NCBI RefSeq assembly: GCF_000724625.1
Contig: NZ_CP007139.1
Location: forward strand, 4,340,001-4,404,000
Length of the DNA stretch: 64,000 bases
Direction of reading: 5' to 3'
DNA from: Fimbriimonas ginsengisoli Gsoil 348
GTDB taxonomy: Bacteria > Armatimonadota > Fimbriimonadia > Fimbriimonadales > Fimbriimonadaceae
Below are positions 1 to 8,416 of the stretch, in pieces (within the stretch, counting starts at the first letter, position 1; each line of letters begins with the position of its first letter). The notes below the pieces were generated by a model, which saw only the letters and a list, made by a program, of their open reading frames with translations, was not told where the DNA came from and searched no databases. Made by a program: the position numbers and the translations under genes.

Positions 1-819
1 GACGTATTCGACTCGAACGGGGTGAAGATTCGGTACGTGACGGCTGGAGAGGGAGAGGCCGTCGTTCTTATCCATGGCTGGATGGGCGACTCCAGTATGT
101 GGGGCCGGGATGCGGCCGGAAACACGAAGCTCGATACCACCGGCTCGAAGGGATTCCAGATAATTGCGCTAGATTGCCGGGGGCATGGGAAGAGCGACAA
201 GCCGCATGACGCGAGCAAGTACGGCGCGGAAATGGCCGCCGACGTGGTGCGCCTGCTCGACCACTTGAAGATCAAAAAGGCGCATCTTATCGGCTACTCG
301 ATGGGCGCGTTCATCGCGGGCAAGGTGGCGGCGACCCATCCGGACAGGGTGCTCAGCGTCATCTATGGCGGACAAGCGCCGCTTATCGTCGGAGTTCCCG
401 CATCCGGCTCGAACGAGGTCGAGGTGTTCGCCAAGGCGGTGGAAGAGGGGAAGGGGCTCGGACCGTACCTTCTGGAAGTAATGCCGCCGGACAAGCCCAA
501 GCTGACCTTAGAGCAAGCGAACTCGATCGCGAAGTATCTCTACGGGGGCAGGGACGTAAAGGCGTTCGCCTTGGCCGGCCAGAGCCTCAGCGATCTTCGA
601 GTGACCGCGGACGACCTGAGAAAGTGCGCGGCGCCGACTCTGTTCATCTACGGAGGAAACGAGTCTGCGCACACTCAAGAGAGTATCGCAGCGGCGCGAA
701 GGGTGCTTGGTCGTGGCGAAGTCAAGGTTATCGAGGGGGGCGACCATATAACCACGCTTGCCAAGCCTGCGTTCGGAGCCTCGATCATGGCGTTCCTTCG
801 TTCTCATATGTCGAAGTAG
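1..819 (+). CDS. alpha/beta hydrolase, 5'-truncated by window edge
   Basis: This is a serine hydrolase of the alpha/beta fold; the substrate is not predictable. The reading frame stays open to base 1, and the residues before the GTG at 22 (DVFDSNG) match the usual beginning of this family, so the true start lies outside the window. Numbering from that GTG, the oxyanion-side motif LIHGW is at about 16-20, the nucleophile elbow GYSMG has its Ser at about 93, and the catalytic His is in GGDHIT near the C-terminus. The usual acid position falls in YGGNES, where no clear Asp is visible. The 3' end overlaps the convergent quinone oxidoreductase gene by 35 bases. Confidence 0.85.
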   Translation, partial: DVFDSNGVKIRYVTAGEGEAVVLIHGWMGDSSMWGRDAAGNTKLDTTGSKGFQIIALDCRGHGKSDKPHDASKYGAEMAADVVRLLDHLKIKKAHLIGYSMGAFIAGKVAATHPDRVLSVIYGGQAPLIVGVPASGSNEVEVFAKAVEEGKGLGPYLLEVMPPDKPKLTLEQANSIAKYLYGGRDVKAFALAGQSLSDLRVTADDLRKCAAPTLFIYGGNESAHTQESIAAARRVLGRGEVKVIEGGDHITTLAKPAFGASIMAFLRSHMSK

Positions 820-1828
820 GCTCGCCTTTTTTCAGGAGGAGGACAACCTTGCCCTTTGCGCGTCCACTCTCGACGTAAGTCAGAGCTTCCTTGACCGCGT
901 CGAATGGGTAGGTTCGGTCGAGAATCGGTCGTATTTTTCCAGAATCGGCAAGCGACGTGATCTTGCCTAACTGATCGCCGTCCGCTCTCATGAATAGGAA
1001 CGAGTAGGTCACGTCACGAGCCTTTGCCTGCTTCCGAATTCCGAAGCTCAGAAGGGCCATGACCATCCTCACGAATCCATTTGCTCCAAGCTCTTTGGCG
1101 AAGGCCGGATCGGGCGGACCGGCTATCCCGATGAGCTTGCCACCCGGCTTTAAGACTCGTAAAGACTTTGCGAGGGTCTTCCCGCCGAGGCTATCCAATA
1201 CGACATCGTAGTCGTGTAGGACATTTTCGAAGTCGTCCTTCTTGTAATCGATGACTACGTCGGCGCCAAGGCTCTTTACCCATTCGATGTTCGCGGTGCT
1301 CGTCGTCGTGGCAACGGTCGCGCCTAGGTGTTTGGCAAGTTGAATTGCGATGCTTCCCACACCTCCGGAACCCGCTTGGATGAAAACCTTCTGCCCCTTC
1401 TGCAGGCCCGCTCGCTCGATCAGCGCTTGCCAGGCGGTTAGGGCGACCAGAGGGAGAGAGGCGGCTTCTTCCATCGTGAACGCTTTAGGCTTCATAGCCA
1501 GGTCCGCCTCATCCACCGCTATCCGTTCCGCGAAACTTCCAATGCGGTCTTTGTTTGGTCGGGAATAAACCTCGTCGCCGGGTTTGAAGCGCTTGACGCG
1601 GGATCCAACACGGAGCACGACTCCGGCCAAGTCGTTCCCGAGGATGAGCGGGAGGCGGTAAGGAAGGATCAGCTTGAATTCACCCTTTCTGATCTTCGAA
1701 TCGAGAAGGTTGATACCTGCGGCGCGGACCTCTACCAACACGTCGTTCTCGAGCAATTCCGGCTCCGGCATTTCGCCGATCCGTCCGCCATCGCGGCTGT
1801 TGTAACGGTCAACGATGAAAGCCTTCAT
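785..1828 (-). CDS. NADP-dependent quinone oxidoreductase-like zinc-free MDR protein
   Basis: This is a 347-residue medium-chain dehydrogenase/reductase of the quinone oxidoreductase type, expected to reduce quinones or activated alkenes with NADPH in the cytosol. The N-terminal GroES-like fold (AGINLLDSKIRKGEF, then LILGNDLAGVV) is followed by the nucleotide-binding stretch GSGGVGSIAIQLAK. The Cys/His zinc ligands of alcohol dehydrogenases are absent. The gene lies 30 bases after the SDR stop, so the two are probably co-transcribed behind the TetR-type regulator. An electrophile- or quinone-stress operon is a reasonable inference. Confidence 0.88.
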   Translation of the reverse strand: MKAFIVDRYNSRDGGRIGEMPEPELLENDVLVEVRAAGINLLDSKIRKGEFKLILPYRLPLILGNDLAGVVLRVGSRVKRFKPGDEVYSRPNKDRIGSFAERIAVDEADLAMKPKAFTMEEAASLPLVALTAWQALIERAGLQKGQKVFIQAGSGGVGSIAIQLAKHLGATVATTTSTANIEWVKSLGADVVIDYKKDDFENVLHDYDVVLDSLGGKTLAKSLRVLKPGGKLIGIAGPPDPAFAKELGANGFVRMVMALLSFGIRKQAKARDVTYSFLFMRADGDQLGKITSLADSGKIRPILDRTYPFDAVKEALTYVESGRAKGKVVLLLKKGEPTSTYENEGTP

Positions 1829-1858
1829 TTCTTTATTCCAAAGGTTCGCACGAATCGC

Positions 1859-2722
1859 CTACTTCTGCAAAGCCGGGGTGGCAGAGGTGGGGGTAGTTGA
1901 AGTATCGAGCCGGAGTTGTTTGCGGAGGCCGGAGTCCATCATTCCGGCGGGCGCAAATCGACGGAGTATTTTCAGGAGACCGGCGCGCCGGCCGGCCGTA
2001 TACCGTACTTTGGGGTGAGCAGCGAGTGCCGCCTTCAGCACGGCGTCGGCGACGATACTGGGCGCGTCTCCGCCATCGACCATCTCCTTCATCGTCTTGC
2101 CGACGGCCTCACGAGCGTCGCGGTACTCCGCGAGGGGAGAATCGGGCTGCAGGGAGTTCGCGTCGAATCCAGTCTTTGTATTTGCCGGCTCGATGATCGA
2201 GACTCGTATCCCCTTCGTGCGTAGCTCGTGATCGAGCGATTCCGAGTATCCCTCGACTGCGTGCTTGGTTGCCGCGTAAAGTGCCATGTACGGCATCGGA
2301 AGGAATCCGAACACGGAGCCGATGTTGACGATGCGTCCGTATCCCCGGCGTCGCATGTGAGGGAGCACCGCGCGGATCATCCGAACCGTACCGAAAAAAT
2401 TCGTATCGAAGATCGCATGCGCCTGGTCCATCGAGCTCTCTTCCGCGCCGGCAGAAGCGACGCCGAAACCGGCGTTGTTCACCAGCAAATCGATGCGGCC
2501 CTCCAACCGGATAACTTGGTCGACCACGGCTTTGGCCGATTCGTCGTTGGTCACGTCGAGGGGAAGCAGTTCGAACGATCGTCGGCTTGCTTGGTCCGCT
2601 CCTCCTTGGGCGCCTCGCCGGCTGGTTCCGTAGACCTTATATCCCGCGGCGACAAGCCGCTCCGCCGTAGCCGCGCCGATCCCTGATGAAGCGCCGGTAA
2701 CCAGTGCAATCTTAGTTTTCAT
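1859..2722 (-). CDS. short-chain dehydrogenase/reductase (classical SDR)
   Basis: This NAD(P)-dependent classical SDR shows the cofactor motif TGASSGIG near the N-terminus, the structural NNAG motif, and a catalytic Ser followed by YAATK (YxxxK). The substrate is unknown. I chose the ATG at 2722 rather than a longer in-frame start at 2767 because AAGGAG (complement of 2729-2734) sits 6 bases upstream. The longer start would also put the palindromic operator at 2751-2770 inside the coding sequence. The gene is first in a likely operon with the quinone oxidoreductase and lies directly downstream of the TetR gene, which presumably controls it. Confidence 0.9.
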   Translation of the reverse strand: MKTKIALVTGASSGIGAATAERLVAAGYKVYGTSRRGAQGGADQASRRSFELLPLDVTNDESAKAVVDQVIRLEGRIDLLVNNAGFGVASAGAEESSMDQAHAIFDTNFFGTVRMIRAVLPHMRRRGYGRIVNIGSVFGFLPMPYMALYAATKHAVEGYSESLDHELRTKGIRVSIIEPANTKTGFDANSLQPDSPLAEYRDAREAVGKTMKEMVDGGDAPSIVADAVLKAALAAHPKVRYTAGRRAGLLKILRRFAPAGMMDSGLRKQLRLDTSTTPTSATPALQK

Positions 2723-2750
2723 CGTCGACTCCTTTATATGAGCTACATCA

Positions 2751-2770
2751 TATATGATAACTATCATATA
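2751..2770. promoter_or_regulatory. palindromic operator before the SDR gene
   Basis: A perfect inverted repeat with 9-base arms (TATATGATA / TATCATATA) and a 2-base centre lies 29 bases before the SDR start, between it and the TetR gene. A related palindrome overlaps the start of the TetR gene (3407-3424); 13 of the central 16 positions match. The arrangement is what is expected for a TetR repressor controlling itself and the adjacent operon. Confidence 0.75.
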
Positions 2771-2813
2771 TTGCTAGCCTTCCGCCTCAATGCCAACATA
2801 TTTACGGGGAGAA

Positions 2814-3422
2814 TCAGTCGCTGGTGGGGGCGAACTGCTTCAGGGCGGCATCGAGAAGGGCGTCGGAAAGCTGGGGATCGTCGACCGCCCGGGCCAGAAC
2901 CAGGGTTCCGACCATGGCCGATACCGTCACCAGTGCCCGTTCGTGGGCGCCTGGTTTGCCCCAATCGGGGGATTGGCGAGCGACGAGATCGATCATCTCC
3001 TTGATGCGCCGGGTAGCCGCTCGCCGGACCTCGGGTGCCTGGCGCGGCATTTCCGAGCCCAAAGCGGCCATGGCGCAGCCCTTTTCTGTACCAAGAACAT
3101 GCTCCTTGGAAAGGTAGGCACTCAGCATCGCGTAGAGCGCCTGCTCCGGCGGCACCGCGGCGGCGATGCTCGCCGCCGCCGCGACCGACTCGGCGCCGGC
3201 TCGGTCCGCCGCTTCGGCGAGCATCGCTTCACGAGAAGAAAAGTGGGCGTAAAAGCCACCATGAGTTAGCCCGGCCTCCTTCATGATGTCGGCCACGGAG
3301 GTTCCGTCGTAGCCGCCTCGACGGATGGCGCGCGAGGCAACTTCGACGATACGGTCGTGGGTGACCTCCTTCTTACGAGGAGTGGGTCGATCTTGAGTAG
3401 ATTTTCGTATGACATGTATCAT
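2814..3422 (-). CDS. TetR/AcrR-family transcriptional regulator
   Basis: This is a 202-residue TetR-type repressor. The N-terminal helix-turn-helix reads DGTSVADIMKEAGLTHGG followed by FYAHFSSREAM, the most conserved part of the family; the C-terminal ligand-binding domain is unassigned. No alternative ATG/GTG/TTG start is visible before the DNA-binding domain, so the ATG at 3422 is used even though no good Shine-Dalgarno precedes it. An operator-like palindrome overlaps this start codon, consistent with autorepression. The gene heads the TetR-SDR-oxidoreductase series, all on the same strand. Confidence 0.9.
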   Translation of the reverse strand: MIHVIRKSTQDRPTPRKKEVTHDRIVEVASRAIRRGGYDGTSVADIMKEAGLTHGGFYAHFSSREAMLAEAADRAGAESVAAAASIAAAVPPEQALYAMLSAYLSKEHVLGTEKGCAMAALGSEMPRQAPEVRRAATRRIKEMIDLVARQSPDWGKPGAHERALVTVSAMVGTLVLARAVDDPQLSDALLDAALKQFAPTSD

Positions 3423-3424
3423 AC
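3407..3424. promoter_or_regulatory. second operator palindrome, overlapping the TetR start codon
   Basis: The inverted repeat GTATGA-N6-TCATAC includes the start codon of the TetR gene. Aligned with the site at 2751-2770, the core TATGAnAnnTATCATA is shared. A bound repressor here would block its own transcription or translation start. Confidence 0.6.
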
Positions 3425-3469
3425 GCCAACCGTAAACGACACCGTGCGGACACCTCCGGTGCGCCGAGC

Positions 3470-3940
3470 CTAGTTATCCACAGTCTCATGACCCAAAAGG
3501 TGACGGACGGAATAGATTTGGCCCGTGTGGTAAGCGACGTGGAATACGGCGTATTCGATTGCCTGGTGCCAACTCCAGCCCTCGCGATGGGGATTCTTGT
3601 CTTCGCCGTCCGGCTGGACCGCCGCAAGGGACGCCTTCACCACCTGGTGAATCCGCTCCACCTCTTGATAGAGCGCTTCCGCGCCGATGTCGAGCACGAG
3701 AGGGGAGTCGACCGAGGAGGTGTAGTACTTGGCGTACTGCTCCAAAAACGGACTGCCGCTGGTGCCGCCGGTCAGACCGAAATCCTCCCAATAGGCGATG
3801 TGCGTCGCCAATTCGCCGATGCTTAAGAGGCGAGGATGCGGGCGTTTCCATACGTCCTCATCGGGAAGCCCTTTGAACCCTTCTCCGAGTTCCCAGTGTC
3901 CCGTATCTAATGCGGCGATGAGCAGATCGAGTTTTGCCAT
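3470..3940 (-). CDS. DinB-family protein
   Basis: This 156-residue protein has the DinB-like four-helix-bundle pattern. A first metal-ligand His lies in ATHIAYWED (about residues 46-54), and the pair of His is in FHVAYHTGQI near the C-terminus. DinB-fold proteins bind a divalent metal; some are thiol-dependent S-transferases, but the activity of this one cannot be told. The gene stands alone, convergent with nothing and upstream of a 310-base gap. Confidence 0.85.
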   Translation of the reverse strand: MAKLDLLIAALDTGHWELGEGFKGLPDEDVWKRPHPRLLSIGELATHIAYWEDFGLTGGTSGSPFLEQYAKYYTSSVDSPLVLDIGAEALYQEVERIHQVVKASLAAVQPDGEDKNPHREGWSWHQAIEYAVFHVAYHTGQIYSVRHLLGHETVDN

Positions 3941-4252
3941 GGCCGCATTTTAATCCAAGCAGCTCACACACGTCTACCTGAATATTAAGAGTGCTAGCGT
4001 GTCTTTCGATGACTCGCCGGCAAGATTCGGGGAGATGGTCTTGATGGCAGGCGTCTCTCGCCCCACTTCCTTGAATCAACTAGCGGCGAAAAGCGCTCGG
4101 GGACAAATCCATACCCGGCAACAAAAAGATCCTTCTCGACGTATCGTTTTCGTGCGAAGGTCGTCATAGATTCAAATAGGGTCCTAGTGAACCCGTTTTG
4201 ACCGATTGGATTGGTCTATAGTAGGTTTGGAGGTATTGCGCCTCAAACTGCC
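3941..4252. other. intergenic region upstream of the large exported protein
   Basis: No convincing gene is present. The stretch holds a GAGTGCTAG word resembling half a CIRCE element without its partner. Closer to the following gene are a TTGACC and a TATAGT box (4198-4203 and 4217-4222) separated by only 13 bases, too close for a standard promoter, and a GGAGGT at 4229-4234. Confidence 0.5.
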
Positions 4253-7200
4253 ATGGGAAGGCGGAATAGGAAGCTGTTTGGGATAGTCGTTGCGGGTGCG
4301 CTGCCATTGGCGGCGGGCGCCCAGGCACCCCTTACGCTTGCCGAGATGAAGTCGGGCGGCGGTGGCGCCGTCGAAGTCGGCGGAACTCCCGCGATCGACA
4401 TCATTACGCTCCGCGCGGTGGGCCCTGGCGCTCCTCTCCGGTACGGCAACGTCGTCCCGAATTCTGAGCGGGTCCAGTTGGACAACGAGCGGCTGCAAGC
4501 CGGTCCCGACTACGCCATGGACTACGCCACCGGCGTCGTCTACCTAAAGCGCGCGCAGCATCTCGGACAGCGGCTGACCGTATCCTACCGCTACAACCCG
4601 AAGCTCGAAGGAAAACAAACGCCGCTTCTCGGCTTCGCTAGCGGCGGGACGTACAAGTTCGATCTCGTTCCCGGCGGCTTCAAGGCGCTGATGGGGATGG
4701 GAATCGCCGAGCGCTCCGCCGACGGCTCGGTGATGCAGAGCAACGTTTTCGGATTCAACAACGCTTTCAAATTCGGCGGGGGCCGGATGAACGGGTTGTT
4801 CATCTACGGCGACCGCACCAAAGCCGACAACCAAGCGGGTCTCAAGTTCGACATGAACGGGACCCCCGGGCAGGCGAGCACCGACGAAGGGAAGTCGCAG
4901 TTCATGCTTCAGAACCTAAGCTCGAACGTTCTGGGCGGTACCGCGCAGTTCGACTACCAGGACATCAGCAAGAACTTCACCAGCTTCGGCGCGGTTAAAG
5001 ACGGCGGTTACGATGATGCCGCGGTCCAACGATTTAGTAGCGAGCGGGGCTTGAAGCGGTTCGGCATGTCGCTCAAGGACATGAAGTTCGGCGGGCTAGA
5101 CCTGAGCCAGTCGTACCGCACGGTTTCCGATGACAAAGGTTCGGTGAGCTGGCGGTCATTCGGCCTGGCTCAAGGCGGCCTCAAACTGACCGCGACCACC
5201 CAGCGGGTCGATCAAAACTTCAGCCGGTTCAAAGACATTGCCGAGGCCGACCGCGATCAGCTCATGCGCGAAGCGGGAATGAGCCGGCAGAACCTTAGCG
5301 GTGAATTCGCCCAAAAGGTAGGCAAGCTTAGCTTTACGTCCAACACGATCCAAGAAGACGCCGCCGGCAACAAGATCAGCCGGCAGGAATACGCCCTCGA
5401 CGTAAGCCACGTCAAGTTCAACCTTGGCCAACAGGACGTCGGCGCCGGGTTCACGCGGTTCGCTAATCTGATGGGGCCCGAGCAGGCGATGTACGGCCGC
5501 GAAGCGGGTATCCACCGGCAGTGGATGAGCATGGAGACCGCCGTCTGCGGAAAGAACACGCCGCTGACGATGTCGCAGTCGATTTTGGGCGACAAGAGCG
5601 GCGGCTTCCGGTCTCAAGAGGTTGCCTTGCAAAGCAAGGGCTGGGCGCTTCTCCACTCCGACCTGTCTTCCGACCGGGGATTCACCCGCATGAACGCGAT
5701 GGCGGACAGCGAGATGGATAACCACATCAAGGCGATCGCTGCGATGTATGGGCCTAACGTCGTCTCAAGTCCCAACGACCGGGCGGCATTTCTCGGCGGC
5801 GTCGGGATTCGGCGGAGCTACACCAGCCTTAGCGCCCAGCCGTTCAAGAAGTGGAACCTCAATTTCGACCAACTCGACTTGAAAGGGCACGAGGACAAGG
5901 GTGGGGTTACGTCGGCATCGCTGACGAGCCCAAACATCCAGGCCAATTACCGCCACCAGGAGCTGGGGAAGAAGTTTTCCGAGTCGACCCTGCTGATGGG
6001 CTTCGAGCAGCAGAAGCTCGGCACCATCTCCGGGTTGGACCGAACCGATTTCGGTTTTAACGCCCAGTTTGGAGCGAGGCATCTGACCTATTCGCGGATG
6101 ACCGCGGACACACCCGGCGGATCGGCCAACCGTACGTCGATGGCATACGTCGATAAGAAGATCGACGTCCAGGTGAACACTCGGGAAGTTCAAAGCGGCT
6201 TCACGAACGCCGGCCAGCTTGTCGACGCCGAGAACGCGATGCTCCAGACCTTGGTTGGCACTCGCGAGACCGACGCCAAGATGAAGTGGGCGCTCTTGCC
6301 AGGCCTCAATCTCGACGCACAGATTTGCGACGCGGTGAACGAGCAGACGAACCAGGTGAACCGCCTCCACCAGATGGCGCTCGACTGGACCCCGAACGGA
6401 ACCACGAAGCTGCAATACTTCCAGCTCGAGCAAGAGAATCACAACCCGCTCAGCACGATGTTCGCGCGCACGCTGGAGCGGCTGAGCGTCTCCAAGAGCT
6501 TCGGCCGGTACGGCGTTTTCAACTACCGGGAAGAGACCGGCACGTTCGATAAGAAGCAGACCGACCTGACGGACTATCGGCGACAATATCTGTCGTACGA
6601 GGCAAAGGTCGACGACCGCACCTCGCTTCGAACCGAACAGACCCTTACCGATTTCGGCAACGGAAGCAAGGAAGACGTCAGCGCCAACACCGTGAGTACC
6701 ACGCTGACCAAGCGGCTGGGTGTGAGTGTCACGGACCTAAAGGTCGATCGCTCCGGCGATTCCAAGTCGACCGAGCAAAACGTCGCCCATCGGAATTACG
6801 GCTTTTGGTACGACTTCGGCCATGGCCTCATCCTCAGCTACGGCTATGCTCGGCAGCTCGTCGAGGATAACAACGGGACCAAGACCTCCGGCGTAAGCAT
6901 CGGCCAAACGAAAGATGCGCCTCCGCCCGATAAGGTGGGAACGGTTGCTCCGGGGACCGTGGGAGACGTCAGCATCGGCGGCGCGTACGGCGCCAACGAG
7001 TGGGATGCCAACCATCGCACCCAGTCGTTCAGCAACATCGCCGTCCAATCGGCGAAGCCGCTCAGCTTTGGCGCGTTTAAGGAAGTCAAATTCAACTTCG
7101 GCCTCGATACGGCAGCGGATAACGCTCAGTGGCTTCGCGAGAATAAGCTGTTCGGGTTCTCAGGAAAGTTGGGGGCGAACTCGTTCAGCTTCGACTACAA

Positions 7201-7813
7201 GGGGCAGATGGATCAGAGCGGGTACCGCGCGATCGATCGAAGCTATCGGCTCCAAACCGATCAGTCGGATAAGAATTGGCTCCGCGCCACGATGTACTAC
7301 AAGATCCGCACGATGCCGTGGGACGAGCAGATCATGATTCGCGACTTCAACATCGCGGCCCGTCCGGCGCACAACCTCGAGATCGCGCATGAGCTGAAGA
7401 CGAATCCCGAAGTGTTCCAGGCGAACGCGCTGCTCGGCTCCGTGGTTCAGGCGGCTCAGAGCAATAAGTGGCGAGTCGACTACAAGAAGAGCGCAAACCT
7501 AACTTTCGGCGGAAGCTGGGAAGAGCTCGTCAACGGGCAGAACAAGGCGCTCTCGACCACATCGGGCATCAACCTGAAGCTGTTCGAGAAGTCGGGTTCG
7601 CCAGTCTCGCTGTTCTACGGTGTGGAGCAGGTTAACCAGACCGGCGGCCTTCGCCGGACGACTCAGCGATACTCGCTCCAGTTCGACCAGCGCCCGGGAC
7701 CGAACCAGCTCCTAAGCCTGTTCGTCGGCAACGTGAGCTACCAGCACAGCATCCCGGACCAGTTCCGAAAGGAAAACTGGACAATGCGGTTGGATTACCA
7801 GTTCCGGTTCTAA
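4253..7813 (+). CDS. large exported beta-rich protein, probably outer-membrane barrel
   Basis: This protein of about 1186 residues begins with a signal peptide (basic MGRRNRK, hydrophobic GIVVAGALPLAAG, cleavage near AQA). The first 100 mature residues contain a short domain (DYATGVVYLKRA, then VSYRYNP). The rest is long alternating polar/hydrophobic strands rich in Gly, Asn, Gln and aromatic residues, with almost no Cys, ending in LDYQFRF. A final aromatic residue is typical of outer-membrane barrels. An in-frame TTG at 4211 extends the frame but lies before the GGAGGT at 4229; the ATG at 4253 is 18 bases after that site, so the start is not certain. I do not recognise the family. Confidence 0.75.
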   Translation: MGRRNRKLFGIVVAGALPLAAGAQAPLTLAEMKSGGGGAVEVGGTPAIDIITLRAVGPGAPLRYGNVVPNSERVQLDNERLQAGPDYAMDYATGVVYLKRAQHLGQRLTVSYRYNPKLEGKQTPLLGFASGGTYKFDLVPGGFKALMGMGIAERSADGSVMQSNVFGFNNAFKFGGGRMNGLFIYGDRTKADNQAGLKFDMNGTPGQASTDEGKSQFMLQNLSSNVLGGTAQFDYQDISKNFTSFGAVKDGGYDDAAVQRFSSERGLKRFGMSLKDMKFGGLDLSQSYRTVSDDKGSVSWRSFGLAQGGLKLTATTQRVDQNFSRFKDIAEADRDQLMREAGMSRQNLSGEFAQKVGKLSFTSNTIQEDAAGNKISRQEYALDVSHVKFNLGQQDVGAGFTRFANLMGPEQAMYGREAGIHRQWMSMETAVCGKNTPLTMSQSILGDKSGGFRSQEVALQSKGWALLHSDLSSDRGFTRMNAMADSEMDNHIKAIAAMYGPNVVSSPNDRAAFLGGVGIRRSYTSLSAQPFKKWNLNFDQLDLKGHEDKGGVTSASLTSPNIQANYRHQELGKKFSESTLLMGFEQQKLGTISGLDRTDFGFNAQFGARHLTYSRMTADTPGGSANRTSMAYVDKKIDVQVNTREVQSGFTNAGQLVDAENAMLQTLVGTRETDAKMKWALLPGLNLDAQICDAVNEQTNQVNRLHQMALDWTPNGTTKLQYFQLEQENHNPLSTMFARTLERLSVSKSFGRYGVFNYREETGTFDKKQTDLTDYRRQYLSYEAKVDDRTSLRTEQTLTDFGNGSKEDVSANTVSTTLTKRLGVSVTDLKVDRSGDSKSTEQNVAHRNYGFWYDFGHGLILSYGYARQLVEDNNGTKTSGVSIGQTKDAPPPDKVGTVAPGTVGDVSIGGAYGANEWDANHRTQSFSNIAVQSAKPLSFGAFKEVKFNFGLDTAADNAQWLRENKLFGFSGKLGANSFSFDYKGQMDQSGYRAIDRSYRLQTDQSDKNWLRATMYYKIRTMPWDEQIMIRDFNIAARPAHNLEIAHELKTNPEVFQANALLGSVVQAAQSNKWRVDYKKSANLTFGGSWEELVNGQNKALSTTSGINLKLFEKSGSPVSLFYGVEQVNQTGGLRRTTQRYSLQFDQRPGPNQLLSLFVGNVSYQHSIPDQFRKENWTMRLDYQFRF

Positions 7814-8416
7814 GATTCCGTTTGCCGAGTTTGCGGGTGGTTCGACCGCGTTTCGATGGAAGGGACGCCGAGGACGATTCGTTATGCAGCCCCAGCAGAG
7901 GTGTGGGGTTTCCTTTACCAGGGCTTCGCCCATCGCTTTAGGAGGTCGCGCTGTCAGCGCTGAGATCGGCGGCGTTTCTGGGAGAAGGCGTGGTGGCGGC
8001 AGGTTCTGCGACCACCTTCGGGGTCGGGACGATGCGGGCGCCTTTCCCCCGGGTCTTCGACCCGCGTCTAAGTTCTTTGACCCCTTCGGGGTCGGGATGG
8101 GTTTACCGCTGGCGGGGGATGTTTGGGGACGCAACCCCTTTGGGGTAGATGGCGCGTCGGTAGCTGTACCAGGGTAGCTCGTGCCTCGCAACCCTTCGCT
8201 ACGGTACGCAACCTCTTCGAGGTTGGGGAAAGGGTTGTCGGTGGCGCGGAGAGTGCAAGTACCATGCAATCCTCCTGAGGGGGACCGTGGCGGTTGTTTT
8301 ACTTGCCCAGCGCTTCGATTCCTTGGAAGATGTTGGCGCCTCCTCGATGTTGGAGAAAGGGATAGAGCCCGGGGTGTTCACGGGGGCTCTAAACGGGTCG
8401 CTGGGGTGAGGGGAAA
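7814..8416. other. 603-base intergenic region with repeat-like sequence
   Basis: The region is composed of short palindromic pieces such as CTTCGGGGTCGGG, CCCCGGGTCTTCGACCCG and CCCCTTCGGGGTCGGG. It includes one copy of the TTCTGCGACC family at 8003. No reading frame here has protein-like composition. It separates the convergent ends of the barrel protein gene and carB. Confidence 0.6.
8003..8030 (+). repeat. TTCTGCGACC-type short hairpin repeat, copy 1
   Basis: GTTCTGCGACCACC is followed by a GGGTCGG close. The same word pair recurs at 26920-26944 and 47247-47270, always between genes. Confidence 0.6.

Noticed and set aside
3980-4000. GAGTGCTAG word like half a CIRCE element
   Set aside because: The matching TTAGCACTC half at the 9-base spacing is absent, and no chaperone gene follows.
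4198-4222. TTGACC and TATAGT promoter boxes
   Set aside because: The spacing is 13 bases, outside the range for a sigma-70-type promoter.
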